Assembly: GCA_964411875.1 (NCBI GenBank)
Contig: CAYPMT010000060.1
Location: 1 to 14,575, forward strand
Source: Aliikangiella sp964411875
GTDB lineage: Bacteria > Pseudomonadota > Gammaproteobacteria > Enterobacterales > Kangiellaceae
Length of the DNA: 14,575 bases
Direction: 5' to 3'
Position numbers and translations under genes: made by a program. Below the pieces are notes generated by a model. It saw nothing but the letters and a program-made list of their open reading frames with translations, did no database searches and was not told where the DNA came from. This document shows positions 6,519 to 13,587 of this stretch, one piece after another. Each line of letters starts with the position of its first letter. Positions within the stretch are counted from its first letter, which is position 1.

Positions 6519-7318
6519 TGAGAAAAATCCTTATTAGCATCATCGCCTAATAGAAAACAACTGATATCACGACAAAAGTCATTACCCATGGATAAAAAAG
6601 GTGCATGAGCCGCTTTTTTATAAATGATAGAAGGGCTAGCTGGTAATAATTCATCAAGCTGTTCAGCGGCTGCAACAGAAACAAGCGAGTCAAGACGACC
6701 ATAAATTCTTAAATGCGGCATTATTAACTGAGTGATCTCAGTTAATAAATTAGTCTGATGTAAAATTCTAAGGCCGCCAGCTAATGCTTTGGGTGCAGGT
6801 TGCCCATGCATAAAAACCGTTTCTTGTAACTGTTTAATATCTTCTTTTTGGGTTTCACTACCCATAGTTTGAATGGCTAAAAAACGAATCAGAGTCCCCT
6901 CATAGTCTTCTTCTAAAAAGCCAATAAAGGATTCTAGTATATGCTTGGGCATTGCATGTTGCCATTGCTCAGCTTGCACAAAACAAGGACTCGAGGCTAC
7001 AGTCACTAATTTGTTTATTTTTTCAGGATAACGAAACGCTAATGCTTTTGCGACTAATCCACCAAGTGACCAACCCATTAAATAGCAAGTTTCTGAATCA
7101 GCTAGAACCGAATGAACTGATTCAACTAAATAGTCTAAGTTATAATCCCCATTATAAATAGCACTATGACCAAAACCCGGTAAGTCTACATTATAAACAG
7201 TAAAGTTTTCTGTTAACTTAGGTAACACTGTTTCCCAAATTCCACCATGCAGTCCCCAGCCATGTAATAAAACTAGAGCTGGACCCTGCCCACTAATTTG
7301 ACAGTAGGGTCTAATCAT
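6515..7318 (-). CDS. bioH: Pimeloyl-ACP methyl ester carboxylesterase BioH
   Basis: BioH removes the methyl group from pimeloyl-ACP methyl ester, ending chain growth and releasing pimeloyl-ACP for BioF. The 267-residue alpha/beta hydrolase shows the oxyanion-hole motif LLHGWGLHG (17-25), the nucleophile elbow GWSLGG with Ser84, Asp210 in YGRLDSLV, and His238 in AAHAPF. This triad matches E. coli BioH Ser82, Asp207 and His235. Residues 115-190 form the cap region. It overlaps bioF by one base (TAATG) and bioC by four (ATGA). In E. coli bioH is unlinked to the bio operon; its place between bioF and bioC is the arrangement seen in Pseudomonas. Confidence 0.96.
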   Translation of the reverse strand: MIRPYCQISGQGPALVLLHGWGLHGGIWETVLPKLTENFTVYNVDLPGFGHSAIYNGDYNLDYLVESVHSVLADSETCYLMGWSLGGLVAKALAFRYPEKINKLVTVASSPCFVQAEQWQHAMPKHILESFIGFLEEDYEGTLIRFLAIQTMGSETQKEDIKQLQETVFMHGQPAPKALAGGLRILHQTNLLTEITQLIMPHLRIYGRLDSLVSVAAAEQLDELLPASPSIIYKKAAHAPFLSMGNDFCRDISCFLLGDDANKDFSQ

Positions 7319-8505
7319 TATTCATTTTTCCACTTGATCTCTACAACCTGCTTTTTTAGCTCAGCGATTAAATAATCCATCTGCTCTTCACTATGAGAAG
7401 CTGAAAGAGTAATTCTTAAACGAGCGGTATTTTCTGGAACCGTGGGTGGACGAATTGCTCCAACTAACAAACCAGCTTCTAATAGCTTTTCATATATATG
7501 AATAACTGATTGATTATCACCAATTAATAATGGTTGGATTGCCGTTTTAGAATTAACTAAAGATATTTTAGTTTTTTTACATTCAGAGCAAAAGTAATCA
7601 ATATTATGTTTAAGTTTTTTTATCGACTGTTGGTTTTTTTGTAATGTTTTTAAATTTATTAAATTAGCACTTGCAACTACCGCTGGCATTGCCGTGGTAT
7701 AAACATAACTACGTGCGGTTTGCATTAAATAGTCAATGAGCTTTTTTTTACCCGCAACAAAAGCACCATAACCGCCGATTGCTTTACCTAGTGTAGCCAT
7801 TAATATCGGCAATTGATTCTGATTTAAATTAAACTGTTCAATGCAACCTCGTCCACTTTCACCCAAAACACCAAAACCATGAGCATCATCAACCACTAAA
7901 ATCGCTTGATATTTTTCACAAAGCTGAACAATTTCTTTTAATGGCGCAATATCGCCATCCATACTGAACACACTATCGGTTACAACAAATACATTTTGAT
8001 TAGCACTTCTTTTTTTTGACGCCATATCTAAACGTTTTTCTAAAAAAACCAAGTCACAATGAGGATAACGTAATGATTCTGCTTGGCTTAATTTAACACT
8101 ATCAATCAAAGATGCATGATTAAGTTTATCAGCAATAACCCAATCACCTTTCATAACAAGGCTTTGTAAAATTGCTAGATTAGCCATGTAGCCTGAAGAA
8201 AAAGTTAACGCCGCTTCTCTTTGGGTAAAATCAGCTAAGGCTTTTTCCAATTCATCATGAGGCCGTTGATGACCACAAATCAAATGCGATGCACCACTAC
8301 CAAAACCATAATGTTTAGCTTTGTCAGTTATCTCTTCAATAGCTGATTGATGATTAGCTAAACCTAAATAATTATTACTGGAAAAATTAATCAGTGACTG
8401 TTCTTTATAAGTAATTTGAGACTCTTGCGCTGAATCAATTACTCTTCGCTGGCGCAATAATCCTTTTTGCTTAAGTTGCTGCAAACGATCATCAAGAAAT
8501 TTCAT
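7318..8505 (-). CDS. bioF: 8-amino-7-oxononanoate synthase BioF
   Basis: BioF condenses pimeloyl-ACP with L-alanine, releasing CO2, to give 8-amino-7-oxononanoate (KAPA). The 395-residue protein is a PLP-dependent alpha-oxoamine synthase of normal length. Visible are NFSSNNYLGLA (40-50), the glycine-rich GFGSGASHLICGH (67-79), NHASLIDS, the PLP-pyridine contact VVDDAHGFGVLG (204-215, Asp206 and His209), and the Schiff-base lysine Lys241 in TLGKAIGGYG. It follows bioB after 36 nt, and its stop overlaps the bioH start by one base. The start is well placed, since MKFLDDRLQQLKQKGLLRQRR gives the family's N-terminal helix. Confidence 0.97.
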   Translation of the reverse strand: MKFLDDRLQQLKQKGLLRQRRVIDSAQESQITYKEQSLINFSSNNYLGLANHQSAIEEITDKAKHYGFGSGASHLICGHQRPHDELEKALADFTQREAALTFSSGYMANLAILQSLVMKGDWVIADKLNHASLIDSVKLSQAESLRYPHCDLVFLEKRLDMASKKRSANQNVFVVTDSVFSMDGDIAPLKEIVQLCEKYQAILVVDDAHGFGVLGESGRGCIEQFNLNQNQLPILMATLGKAIGGYGAFVAGKKKLIDYLMQTARSYVYTTAMPAVVASANLINLKTLQKNQQSIKKLKHNIDYFCSECKKTKISLVNSKTAIQPLLIGDNQSVIHIYEKLLEAGLLVGAIRPPTVPENTARLRITLSASHSEEQMDYLIAELKKQVVEIKWKNE

Positions 8506-8541
8506 ATTAATAAAACTCTTTTCTATAACTGACTGAGCAGA

Positions 8542-9609
8542 CTAACTGGCCGCATTATAAAAAAGTTTTTTTGATGGTTCAGTATAATGGCTTACAACCT
8601 TATGTTGCTTAGATGACTCATCTTCAATGGATTGTTTTTCAACAACTTGCTTTTCGGGTTCAATACCTAATCGCTCAAATAACTTTCGGTCATGGTTAAT
8701 GTCAGGATTATCGGTAGTTAATAATTTATCACCATAAAAGATTGAATTAGCGCCAGCAAAAAAACACATGGCTTGCATTTCATCTGACATAGCTTCTCGA
8801 CCAGCCGATAAACGCACATAAGATTCTGGCATAATAATTCGCGCCACAGCAATCATACGAATGAATTCAAAAGGCTCGAGAGGCTGCTCATTTTCTAATG
8901 GTGTTCCCTTAACCGCAATCAGTTGATTGATTGGAACACTTTGTGGGTGCTCAGGTAAATTGGCTAAGGCTTGAAGTAAACCAAAACGGTCATTCAAGGT
9001 TTCACCCATACCCAAAATACCGCCCGCACAAACATTAATTCCAGCATCTCTCACTCGCGATAAAGTATCCAAACGGTCTTGAAAACTTCGCGTAGTAATA
9101 ATCTGATCATAATAATCTTCTGAGGTATCAAGATTATGATTGTAATAATCTAAACCAGCTTGTTTGAGTTGTTCGGTCTGCTCCGCATTTAACATGCCCA
9201 AAGTAACACAAGTCTCTAACCCCATTGACTTGACTGACTTGATCATTTCAATAACCACGGATAAATCTTTATCTCGCGGACTACGCCAAGCAGCCCCCAT
9301 ACAAAAACGCGTTGCTCCCGCTTGCTTTGCACTTGTAGCTGATTTAACTACTTCTTCAATCGCAACTAGCTGCTCTTTGCTAAGCTCGGTATTATAATGG
9401 CCACTTTGCGGACAATAGGCACAGTCTTCAGGACAGGCCCCTGTTTTAATGCTCATTAAAGTCGATGTCTGAACCTCATTGGGATTGAAATATTGACGAT
9501 GAATAGTTTGCGCTTGAAACAACAAGTCATTCATAGGTAAAGCATAAAGTGCTTTTATTTCAGAGAGTTGCCAATCATGGCGCATAGTAGCTGGTGTATT
9601 TTCAAGCAT
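8542..9609 (-). CDS. bioB: Biotin synthase BioB
   Basis: BioB is the radical-SAM enzyme that inserts sulfur into dethiobiotin. The 355-residue protein has the radical-SAM cluster motif CPEDCAYC (Cys59, 63, 66). The [2Fe-2S] cluster ligands are Cys103, Cys134, Cys194 and Arg266, at a constant +6 offset from E. coli (97, 128, 188, 260). The YNHNLDTS block and the C-terminal FYNAAS are also present. A less conserved, charged stretch lies at about 310-345. It is first in the operon. The start is not certain: ATG 9609 lacks a clear Shine-Dalgarno, and the in-frame ATG eight codons later (MRHDWQLSEIKALY) aligns best with the E. coli N-terminus. Confidence 0.97.
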   Translation of the reverse strand: MLENTPATMRHDWQLSEIKALYALPMNDLLFQAQTIHRQYFNPNEVQTSTLMSIKTGACPEDCAYCPQSGHYNTELSKEQLVAIEEVVKSATSAKQAGATRFCMGAAWRSPRDKDLSVVIEMIKSVKSMGLETCVTLGMLNAEQTEQLKQAGLDYYNHNLDTSEDYYDQIITTRSFQDRLDTLSRVRDAGINVCAGGILGMGETLNDRFGLLQALANLPEHPQSVPINQLIAVKGTPLENEQPLEPFEFIRMIAVARIIMPESYVRLSAGREAMSDEMQAMCFFAGANSIFYGDKLLTTDNPDINHDRKLFERLGIEPEKQVVEKQSIEDESSKQHKVVSHYTEPSKKLFYNAAS

Positions 9610-9639
9610 AAGGTTATTATCTGACTTTGAATATTAAGG

Positions 9640-9660
9640 GATCTTGGAGATTACCAGATC
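9640..9660 (-). promoter_or_regulatory. Small hairpin in the bioB leader
   Basis: GATCT(T)GG and CCAGATC form a 7-bp stem with one bulged base and a 6-nt loop. It falls inside the leader predicted between the bioB promoter and start codon. No T-run follows, so it is not a terminator. A structural or regulatory role is possible but unsupported. Confidence 0.3.
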
Positions 9661-9685
9661 ATTGGCTAAAAACGATTAGTCCGGA

Positions 9686-9713
9686 ATCTTAGATTAAGTA
9701 GCTTTAATGTCAA
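9686..9713 (-). promoter_or_regulatory. Sigma-70 promoter of the bio operon
   Basis: On the minus strand a perfect -35, TTGACA (9713-9708), is followed after 16 nt by TAAGAT (9691-9686), a 5/6 match to the -10. Transcription should begin near 9679, about 70 nt before bioB. It is the best promoter-like sequence in the comF-bioB divergent gap. Confidence 0.7.
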
Positions 9714-9739
9714 GTTAATAACAGGGAAAAAGTTAACAA
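9707..9739. promoter_or_regulatory. Tentative BirA operator overlapping the bioB -35 element
   Basis: AGTTAACAA (9731-9739) is close to the BirA right half-site GGTTTACAA / GGTTAACAA. Fifteen nt upstream, ATGTCAAGT (9707-9715) is a poor match to the left half (about 5 of 9). Spacing and position over the -35 box suit biotin repression by BirA, and binding could also affect comF, whose start is at 9744. Because one half is weak, this is a hypothesis. Confidence 0.3.
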
Positions 9740-9743
9740 AAGG

Positions 9744-10484
9744 ATGTTTTTTAATCTATTTAAATCACTAGAACAAATGATTCCAGCAAGCGACTGTTTG
9801 CTCTGCTGTGAAACAGTTTCTAACAAATATGACCATTCACGGCTAATTTGCCATGAATGTCATAGTCGCTTACCGCTCGTTACCCAAAGCTGTCCCATTT
9901 GCGCTATGCCTTCAGTCAATCAACAAGTTTGTGGTGCTTGCCTAAATCACTCGCCCTATTTTGATCACTGCTTGGCTGCTTTTCATTATGAACCACCGAT
10001 TAGTAACTTTATCGCTCGGTTTAAATTTAATCAGCAATTACAGCTCATTGAATTACTTAGTCAATATCTTTATAAAAAAATATGTGCTCACTATGATGAC
10101 AAGAACTTAAAACTACCCAACTTACTGATACCTGTACCATTGCATAGTAAGAGAATTCGTCAAAGAGGATTTAATCAAGCTCAATTAATCGGTAAATACC
10201 TGGCAAAAAAATTGCAACGACCACTATCCAATAAAATTTGCCAAAGAATCATTGATACTCAGCCACAATCAGCACTTAATGCAAACCAACGTCAAGCTAA
10301 TTTACGTGGCGCTTTTTCCATTCATAAAAATCACTTGGAAAAACTTCGCAATCAAGAAGTCGCAATTATTGACGATGTTGTCACAACAGGTTCAACCGTT
10401 AATGAGTTAAGTAAACAACTGATTAAAGTGGGAGTAAGAAAAATTCACATCTGGTGTTTAGCGCGAGCAATCAATGATAAGTAA
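9744..10484 (+). CDS. comF: ComF family phosphoribosyltransferase-like protein
   Basis: The 246-residue protein has the ComF/GntX layout. Two cysteine clusters for zinc lie in the N-terminal part (Cys18, 21, 36, 39 and Cys50, 53, 63, 66), followed by the PVPLHSKRIRQRGFNQAQLI block (130-149) and the PRPP-binding loop VAIIDDVVTTGST (206-218), ending WCLARAI as in E. coli GntX. ComF proteins are needed for natural transformation, linked to DNA uptake and PriA, though many ComF homologues have other uses. The location divergent from bioB is conserved in Pseudomonas. AAAAGG abuts the ATG with no spacing, so the true start may be Met12 (9777) or rely on AGGGA at 9723-9727. Confidence 0.93.
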   Translation: MFFNLFKSLEQMIPASDCLLCCETVSNKYDHSRLICHECHSRLPLVTQSCPICAMPSVNQQVCGACLNHSPYFDHCLAAFHYEPPISNFIARFKFNQQLQLIELLSQYLYKKICAHYDDKNLKLPNLLIPVPLHSKRIRQRGFNQAQLIGKYLAKKLQRPLSNKICQRIIDTQPQSALNANQRQANLRGAFSIHKNHLEKLRNQEVAIIDDVVTTGSTVNELSKQLIKVGVRKIHIWCLARAINDK

Positions 10485-10557
10485 CCTAAACTTGGCATAA
10501 GTAGCTCATTAAGACTTTCCCTGATAAACTCCCCTTTCTGCTTTATAAAAATCACCT

Positions 10558-10563
10558 AGGGAG
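10558..10563 (+). promoter_or_regulatory. Ribosome binding site that fixes a TTG start
   Basis: AGGGAG lies six nt before TTG 10570. An ATG at 10566 is only two nt from it and in a different frame that does not encode the transporter. The frame has a stop at 10564-10566, so TTG is the first possible start. ACTCCC at 10528-10533 is perfectly complementary to part of this site and could mask it. Confidence 0.7.
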
Positions 10564-10569
10564 TAATGC

Positions 10570-11898
10570 TTGGTTCCCCGCGAACGACGCCAGCAAATAT
10601 TGCAAATAGCTCTGCCTATTATTGGCGGTATGATGTCGCAAAATATTTTAAACTTAATCGATGCTGCTATGGTTGGCCAACTAGGCTCTACACCTTTAGC
10701 GGCAGTCGGTTTAGCCGGTTTTATCAACTTTGTTGCTGCATCGATTTTTATTGGTATATCATCTGGCGTACAAGCCATGGTGGCAAGACGCATTGGTGAA
10801 GGCAGAGAATCCTGTGCAGCTAACCCATTGAATGGCGCTCTATTAGCAATTTTTATTGCAGCAATACCTGTCTCACTACTTTTGATCCACTACAGTGAAG
10901 CTATTATGTCATTGTTCAATGATGACCCTGAGGTGATTAAAGAAGGTGTAAAATATTTAGATGCTCGCTTAATTGGCATTATGGCTATTGGTATGAACTT
11001 TAGCTTTCGTGGTTATCTTAGTGCGATAAAAATGACACAGTTTTATTTAAAAACGTTACTCATTATGCATAGCCTTAATATTTTTCTGAATTATATTTTG
11101 ATCTTTGGTCATTTTGGCGCTCCCGCTCTCGGCACCCAAGGCGCAGGCTTAGGTACAACTTTAGCTATGTGTGGCGGTACACTGCTTTATTTTTATTTTA
11201 CTATTCGTCATACCGGACATTATGGTTTTGGGTTAAAACTACCTCGAAAAACAACTTTTTATCAAGTGCTGAAAATTTCTATCCCTGCATCTGCTCAACA
11301 ATTATTCTTTTCACTAGGTTTTACTTTTTTATTCTGGATAGTTGGAAAAATTGGCACAGCGGAACTTGCTGCAGCCAACGTGTTAACCAACTTAACCTTA
11401 GTTGCCATACTACCTTCAATGGCATTAGGAATGAGTTCAGCGACTTTAGTTGGCCAAGCACTTGGAAGAAAAGATTTTAACGATGCATACCAATGGGCTT
11501 GGGATACCAGCAAGCTGGCCGTCATTGGTATTTCTTTTATCAGTTTACCCATGTTATTTATTCCTGATACTTTATTAAGTGTTTTTTTGCATGAGCAAGA
11601 AGTCATCGAAATTGCCCGCGTTCCATTACAACTCGTTGGTATTGGAATTATTATTGATGCCGTTAACTTAGTTCTTATGTCATCTTTACAAGGTGCTGGT
11701 GCAACTAAAATGACTATGATTGTCAGCATTGTTTGTCAATGGTTGATCTTTTTACCTGTCGCCTGGTTTATTGGCCCATATCTAGGAATGGGTTTAACCG
11801 CAATCTGGTTAGCTCAAGGACTCTACCGTTTATTACAAACATTTTGGTACGCACAGCTTTGGTATAAAAAAGACTGGGCTAAAATTAAATTTTCATAA
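10570..11898 (+). CDS. MATE family multidrug/cation efflux transporter
   Basis: The 442-residue integral membrane protein has about twelve hydrophobic helices in two halves, as in MATE exporters such as NorM and MdtK, which expel cationic drugs in exchange for Na+ or H+. Typical family stretches are ALPIIGGMMSQNILNLIDAAMVGQLG (13-38), QAMVARRIGEG, TQGAGLGTTLA after the fifth or sixth helix, and in the second half ALGMSSATLVGQALG and SLQGAGATKM. Translation must start at TTG 10570: starting at Met20 would delete the first half of helix 1, and a good ribosome binding site precedes the TTG. It follows comF after 85 nt and is 21 nt before srkA. The substrate cannot be read from the sequence. Confidence 0.93.
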   Translation: MVPRERRQQILQIALPIIGGMMSQNILNLIDAAMVGQLGSTPLAAVGLAGFINFVAASIFIGISSGVQAMVARRIGEGRESCAANPLNGALLAIFIAAIPVSLLLIHYSEAIMSLFNDDPEVIKEGVKYLDARLIGIMAIGMNFSFRGYLSAIKMTQFYLKTLLIMHSLNIFLNYILIFGHFGAPALGTQGAGLGTTLAMCGGTLLYFYFTIRHTGHYGFGLKLPRKTTFYQVLKISIPASAQQLFFSLGFTFLFWIVGKIGTAELAAANVLTNLTLVAILPSMALGMSSATLVGQALGRKDFNDAYQWAWDTSKLAVIGISFISLPMLFIPDTLLSVFLHEQEVIEIARVPLQLVGIGIIIDAVNLVLMSSLQGAGATKMTMIVSIVCQWLIFLPVAWFIGPYLGMGLTAIWLAQGLYRLLQTFWYAQLWYKKDWAKIKFS

Positions 11899-11919
11899 AG
11901 CAGGTTAAGTATTATTAGC

Positions 11920-12903
11920 ATGTCAAACTCAAACGATGACACAGATAGTTTTTATGACTTAACGCCTGATACGGTATTAGATGCACTTGAGTCTATTGAT
12001 TTTGAACCAGAAGCTGCTTTGCTAGCGTTAAATAGTTATGAGAATCGAGTCTATCAATTTAGAAACTATAGCAACGAAAAGTTTGTTGTAAAATTTTATC
12101 GCCCTGCTCGTTGGAGTGATGAACAAATTTTAGAAGAGCACACTTTCTGCGAAGAGCTCACTAAGAATGAAATCCCTGTTGTTGCTCCTATCAAACACAA
12201 TAATAAAACCTTGTTTAAATTTAACAGCTATCGTTTTTCAGTTTTCCCCAATAAAGGTGGCCGCACACCTAATTTAGATGATAAAGAAACGTTAATTTGG
12301 TTGGGGCGTTTTATTGGTCGCATTCATTGCCTAGGAGAAAGCAAAAATTATCAGCACCGCCCTCAATTGACTTTAGAAAATTTTGGTTTTGAAAGTGTTA
12401 AGTTTTTACTCGATAATAATTTTATTCCTTCACACATTCAAGAAGCCTATAAAACTATCGGCGAACAAATCCTAAAGCAGTGCAAAAATATTTTTGAATT
12501 AATTGGCTCTGTTAATCAATTACGTCTGCATGGCGATTGCCACCCAAGCAATGTAATGTGGACAGATGACGGACCTCACTTTGTTGATTTTGATGACAGC
12601 CGCATGGGACCAGCCGTTCAAGACTTATGGATGCTTGTCACTGATAAAGATAATACGAATCAATGGGATTATTTACTACAAGGCTATGAAGATTTTCGAG
12701 AATTCGATGATAGAGAATTAAAGCTTGTTGAACCATTAAGGGCCATGCGAATGCTTCACTACAGCGCTTGGTTAGCGAGACGTTGGCAAGACCCTAGCTT
12801 TAAACATAATTTTCCTTGGTTTAATCAGAGCCGCTATTGGGAAGATCAAGTATTATCCTTAAAAGAGCAATTTGCTGAACTAAACAATCTGAACTCGATT
12901 TAA
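11920..12903 (+). CDS. srkA: Stress response kinase A (YihE/RdoA)
   Basis: SrkA is a cytoplasmic Ser/Thr protein kinase of the choline-kinase-like fold that protects against stress and counters MazEF-linked death in E. coli. The 327-residue protein matches E. coli SrkA (328) along its length: PLNSYENRVYQF appears here as ALNSYENRVYQF (36-47), with FVVKFYRPARWSDEQILEEH (55-74), the catalytic loop LHGDCHPSN (Asp206, Asn211), and the metal-binding FVDFDDSRMGPAVQDLWML (Asp223). It ends with LRAMRMLHYSAWLARRWQDP and FPWF. It lies 21 nt after the MATE gene, probably in the same transcript, and before a strong terminator. The ribosome binding site is weak. In E. coli srkA is usually joined to dsbA; dsbA is not seen here. 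Confidence 0.95.
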   Translation: MSNSNDDTDSFYDLTPDTVLDALESIDFEPEAALLALNSYENRVYQFRNYSNEKFVVKFYRPARWSDEQILEEHTFCEELTKNEIPVVAPIKHNNKTLFKFNSYRFSVFPNKGGRTPNLDDKETLIWLGRFIGRIHCLGESKNYQHRPQLTLENFGFESVKFLLDNNFIPSHIQEAYKTIGEQILKQCKNIFELIGSVNQLRLHGDCHPSNVMWTDDGPHFVDFDDSRMGPAVQDLWMLVTDKDNTNQWDYLLQGYEDFREFDDRELKLVEPLRAMRMLHYSAWLARRWQDPSFKHNFPWFNQSRYWEDQVLSLKEQFAELNNLNSI

Positions 12904-12936
12904 ATATTATACTTTCATAATAAAAAAGACAAAAAG

Positions 12937-12961
12937 AAGGGGAAAATAAAATTTTCCCCTT
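12937..12961. terminator. Strong bidirectional terminator after srkA
   Basis: An 11-bp perfect stem (12937-12947 with 12951-12961, core GGGGAAAAT / ATTTTCCCC) has a 3-nt loop. A T-rich stretch follows on the + strand, and an A-rich stretch precedes it (12922-12936), giving a T-rich tail for minus-strand transcription. It lies between the converging srkA and surface-protein genes and should stop both. Confidence 0.85.
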
Positions 12962-12980
12962 GTGTTTATTATCTAAAAAT

Positions 12981-13544
12981 TTATTTAGTTTTTCGGCGTA
13001 CACCCAATAACAGTATTAAGCCTCCAAATAAAACAATACCAAGTGAACCACTATCATCGACCTCGTCTTCAAATCCATCCGATTGTTCTAAAGAAGTAAC
13101 ACTAAGCTCCACTTTCATCGTTCTAACCGTAGCCGGACTGGTAGTAGGGTCCGTCACTGTAACAAAAAAGAAATATCGGCGAGCAATCTCCGTATTAGGC
13201 ACATCAGTTGGTGCAGTAAAGGTCAATACCGGTTCATCTAATGCCGAATAATCAGCCTCTAATCCTTCTGGGGTGGTCCAGCTGAAAATTAAGTCCGAAG
13301 CAGAAGCAGAAGAACTAAATGCTGGTGTACTATTACTCGCATCAAAAGTTACTGTCTCACCTTCATTAACTTCTACATCATCATTAGTTAATACGATTGT
13401 CAAACCTGAAACGGCAATTGGTATCGATACTAGATCAAGATAAACTCTATCCTCACCTGCAGTAGCTGAAGCATTTTTTTCATAACGCCAGCTCACGGTA
13501 TTCTGACCAGCTGGTATAGTGACTTGAATTTTAGTCCAATCAAT
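12981..13544 (-). CDS. C-terminal part of repeat-containing surface protein, GlyGly-CTERM-like tail
   Basis: This is the 3' portion of the gene that continues beyond the N gap to the right window edge. The frame is open from 13544; GTG 13496 is not the real start, because IDWTKIQVTIPAGQNTV lies in frame before it and belongs to the same repeat seen upstream. After a third jelly-roll-type motif (WRYEKNASATAGEDRVYLD, 13422-13493) comes a PKD/REJ-like Ig domain (NEGETVTFDASNST, FSWTTPEG, LTFTAPTDVP, YFFFVTVTD). An acidic linker precedes the tail SGSLG, a hydrophobic stretch of about 15 residues, and VRRKTK. That tail resembles GlyGly-CTERM, the rhombosortase sorting signal of type II-secreted surface proteins. 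The upstream stops (TGA 13572-13574, TAG 13545-13547) are probably an assembly artefact. Confidence 0.75.
   Translation of the reverse strand: MDWTKIQVTIPAGQNTVSWRYEKNASATAGEDRVYLDLVSIPIAVSGLTIVLTNDDVEVNEGETVTFDASNSTPAFSSSASASDLIFSWTTPEGLEADYSALDEPVLTFTAPTDVPNTEIARRYFFFVTVTDPTTSPATVRTMKVELSVTSLEQSDGFEDEVDDSGSLGIVLFGGLILLLGVRRKTK
13422..13493 (-). repeat. Internal protein repeat motif, copy 3
   Basis: Encodes SWRYEKNASATAGEDRVYLD and onward to VSI, the counterpart of the two motifs upstream (W-x-Y-[EK]-K-D...G-x-D...iD). It is the most diverged of the three copies. Confidence 0.7.
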
Positions 13545-13577
13545 CTACCTAAGACTTCGACAAATAAGACTTCAAAA

Positions 13578-13587
13578 NNNNNNNNNN
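13578..13587. other. Assembly gap of ten N bases
   Basis: Ten N bases break the surface-protein gene. Ten is a conventional filler length, so the real distance is unknown. Both sides carry GATTG (13588-13592 and about 13537-13541 on the minus strand), and joining at that point restores a normal repeat: WSGEVD-WTKIQVTIPAG. Confidence 0.95.

Noticed and set aside
10566..10799. ATG-initiated frame overlapping the start of the MATE gene
   Set aside because: The ATG is two nt from the Shine-Dalgarno and the frame gives an aromatic, Cys-rich peptide unlike any protein. The TTG frame encodes the complete transporter.
11295..11729. A 144-codon minus-strand frame inside the MATE gene
   Set aside because: It lies wholly antisense to the well-matched transporter and shows no motif; it is a shadow of the real gene.
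13496..13496. GTG at 13496 as the start of a separate surface-protein gene
   Set aside because: The frame upstream encodes a repeat segment matching the neighbouring units, and no signal peptide follows the GTG.
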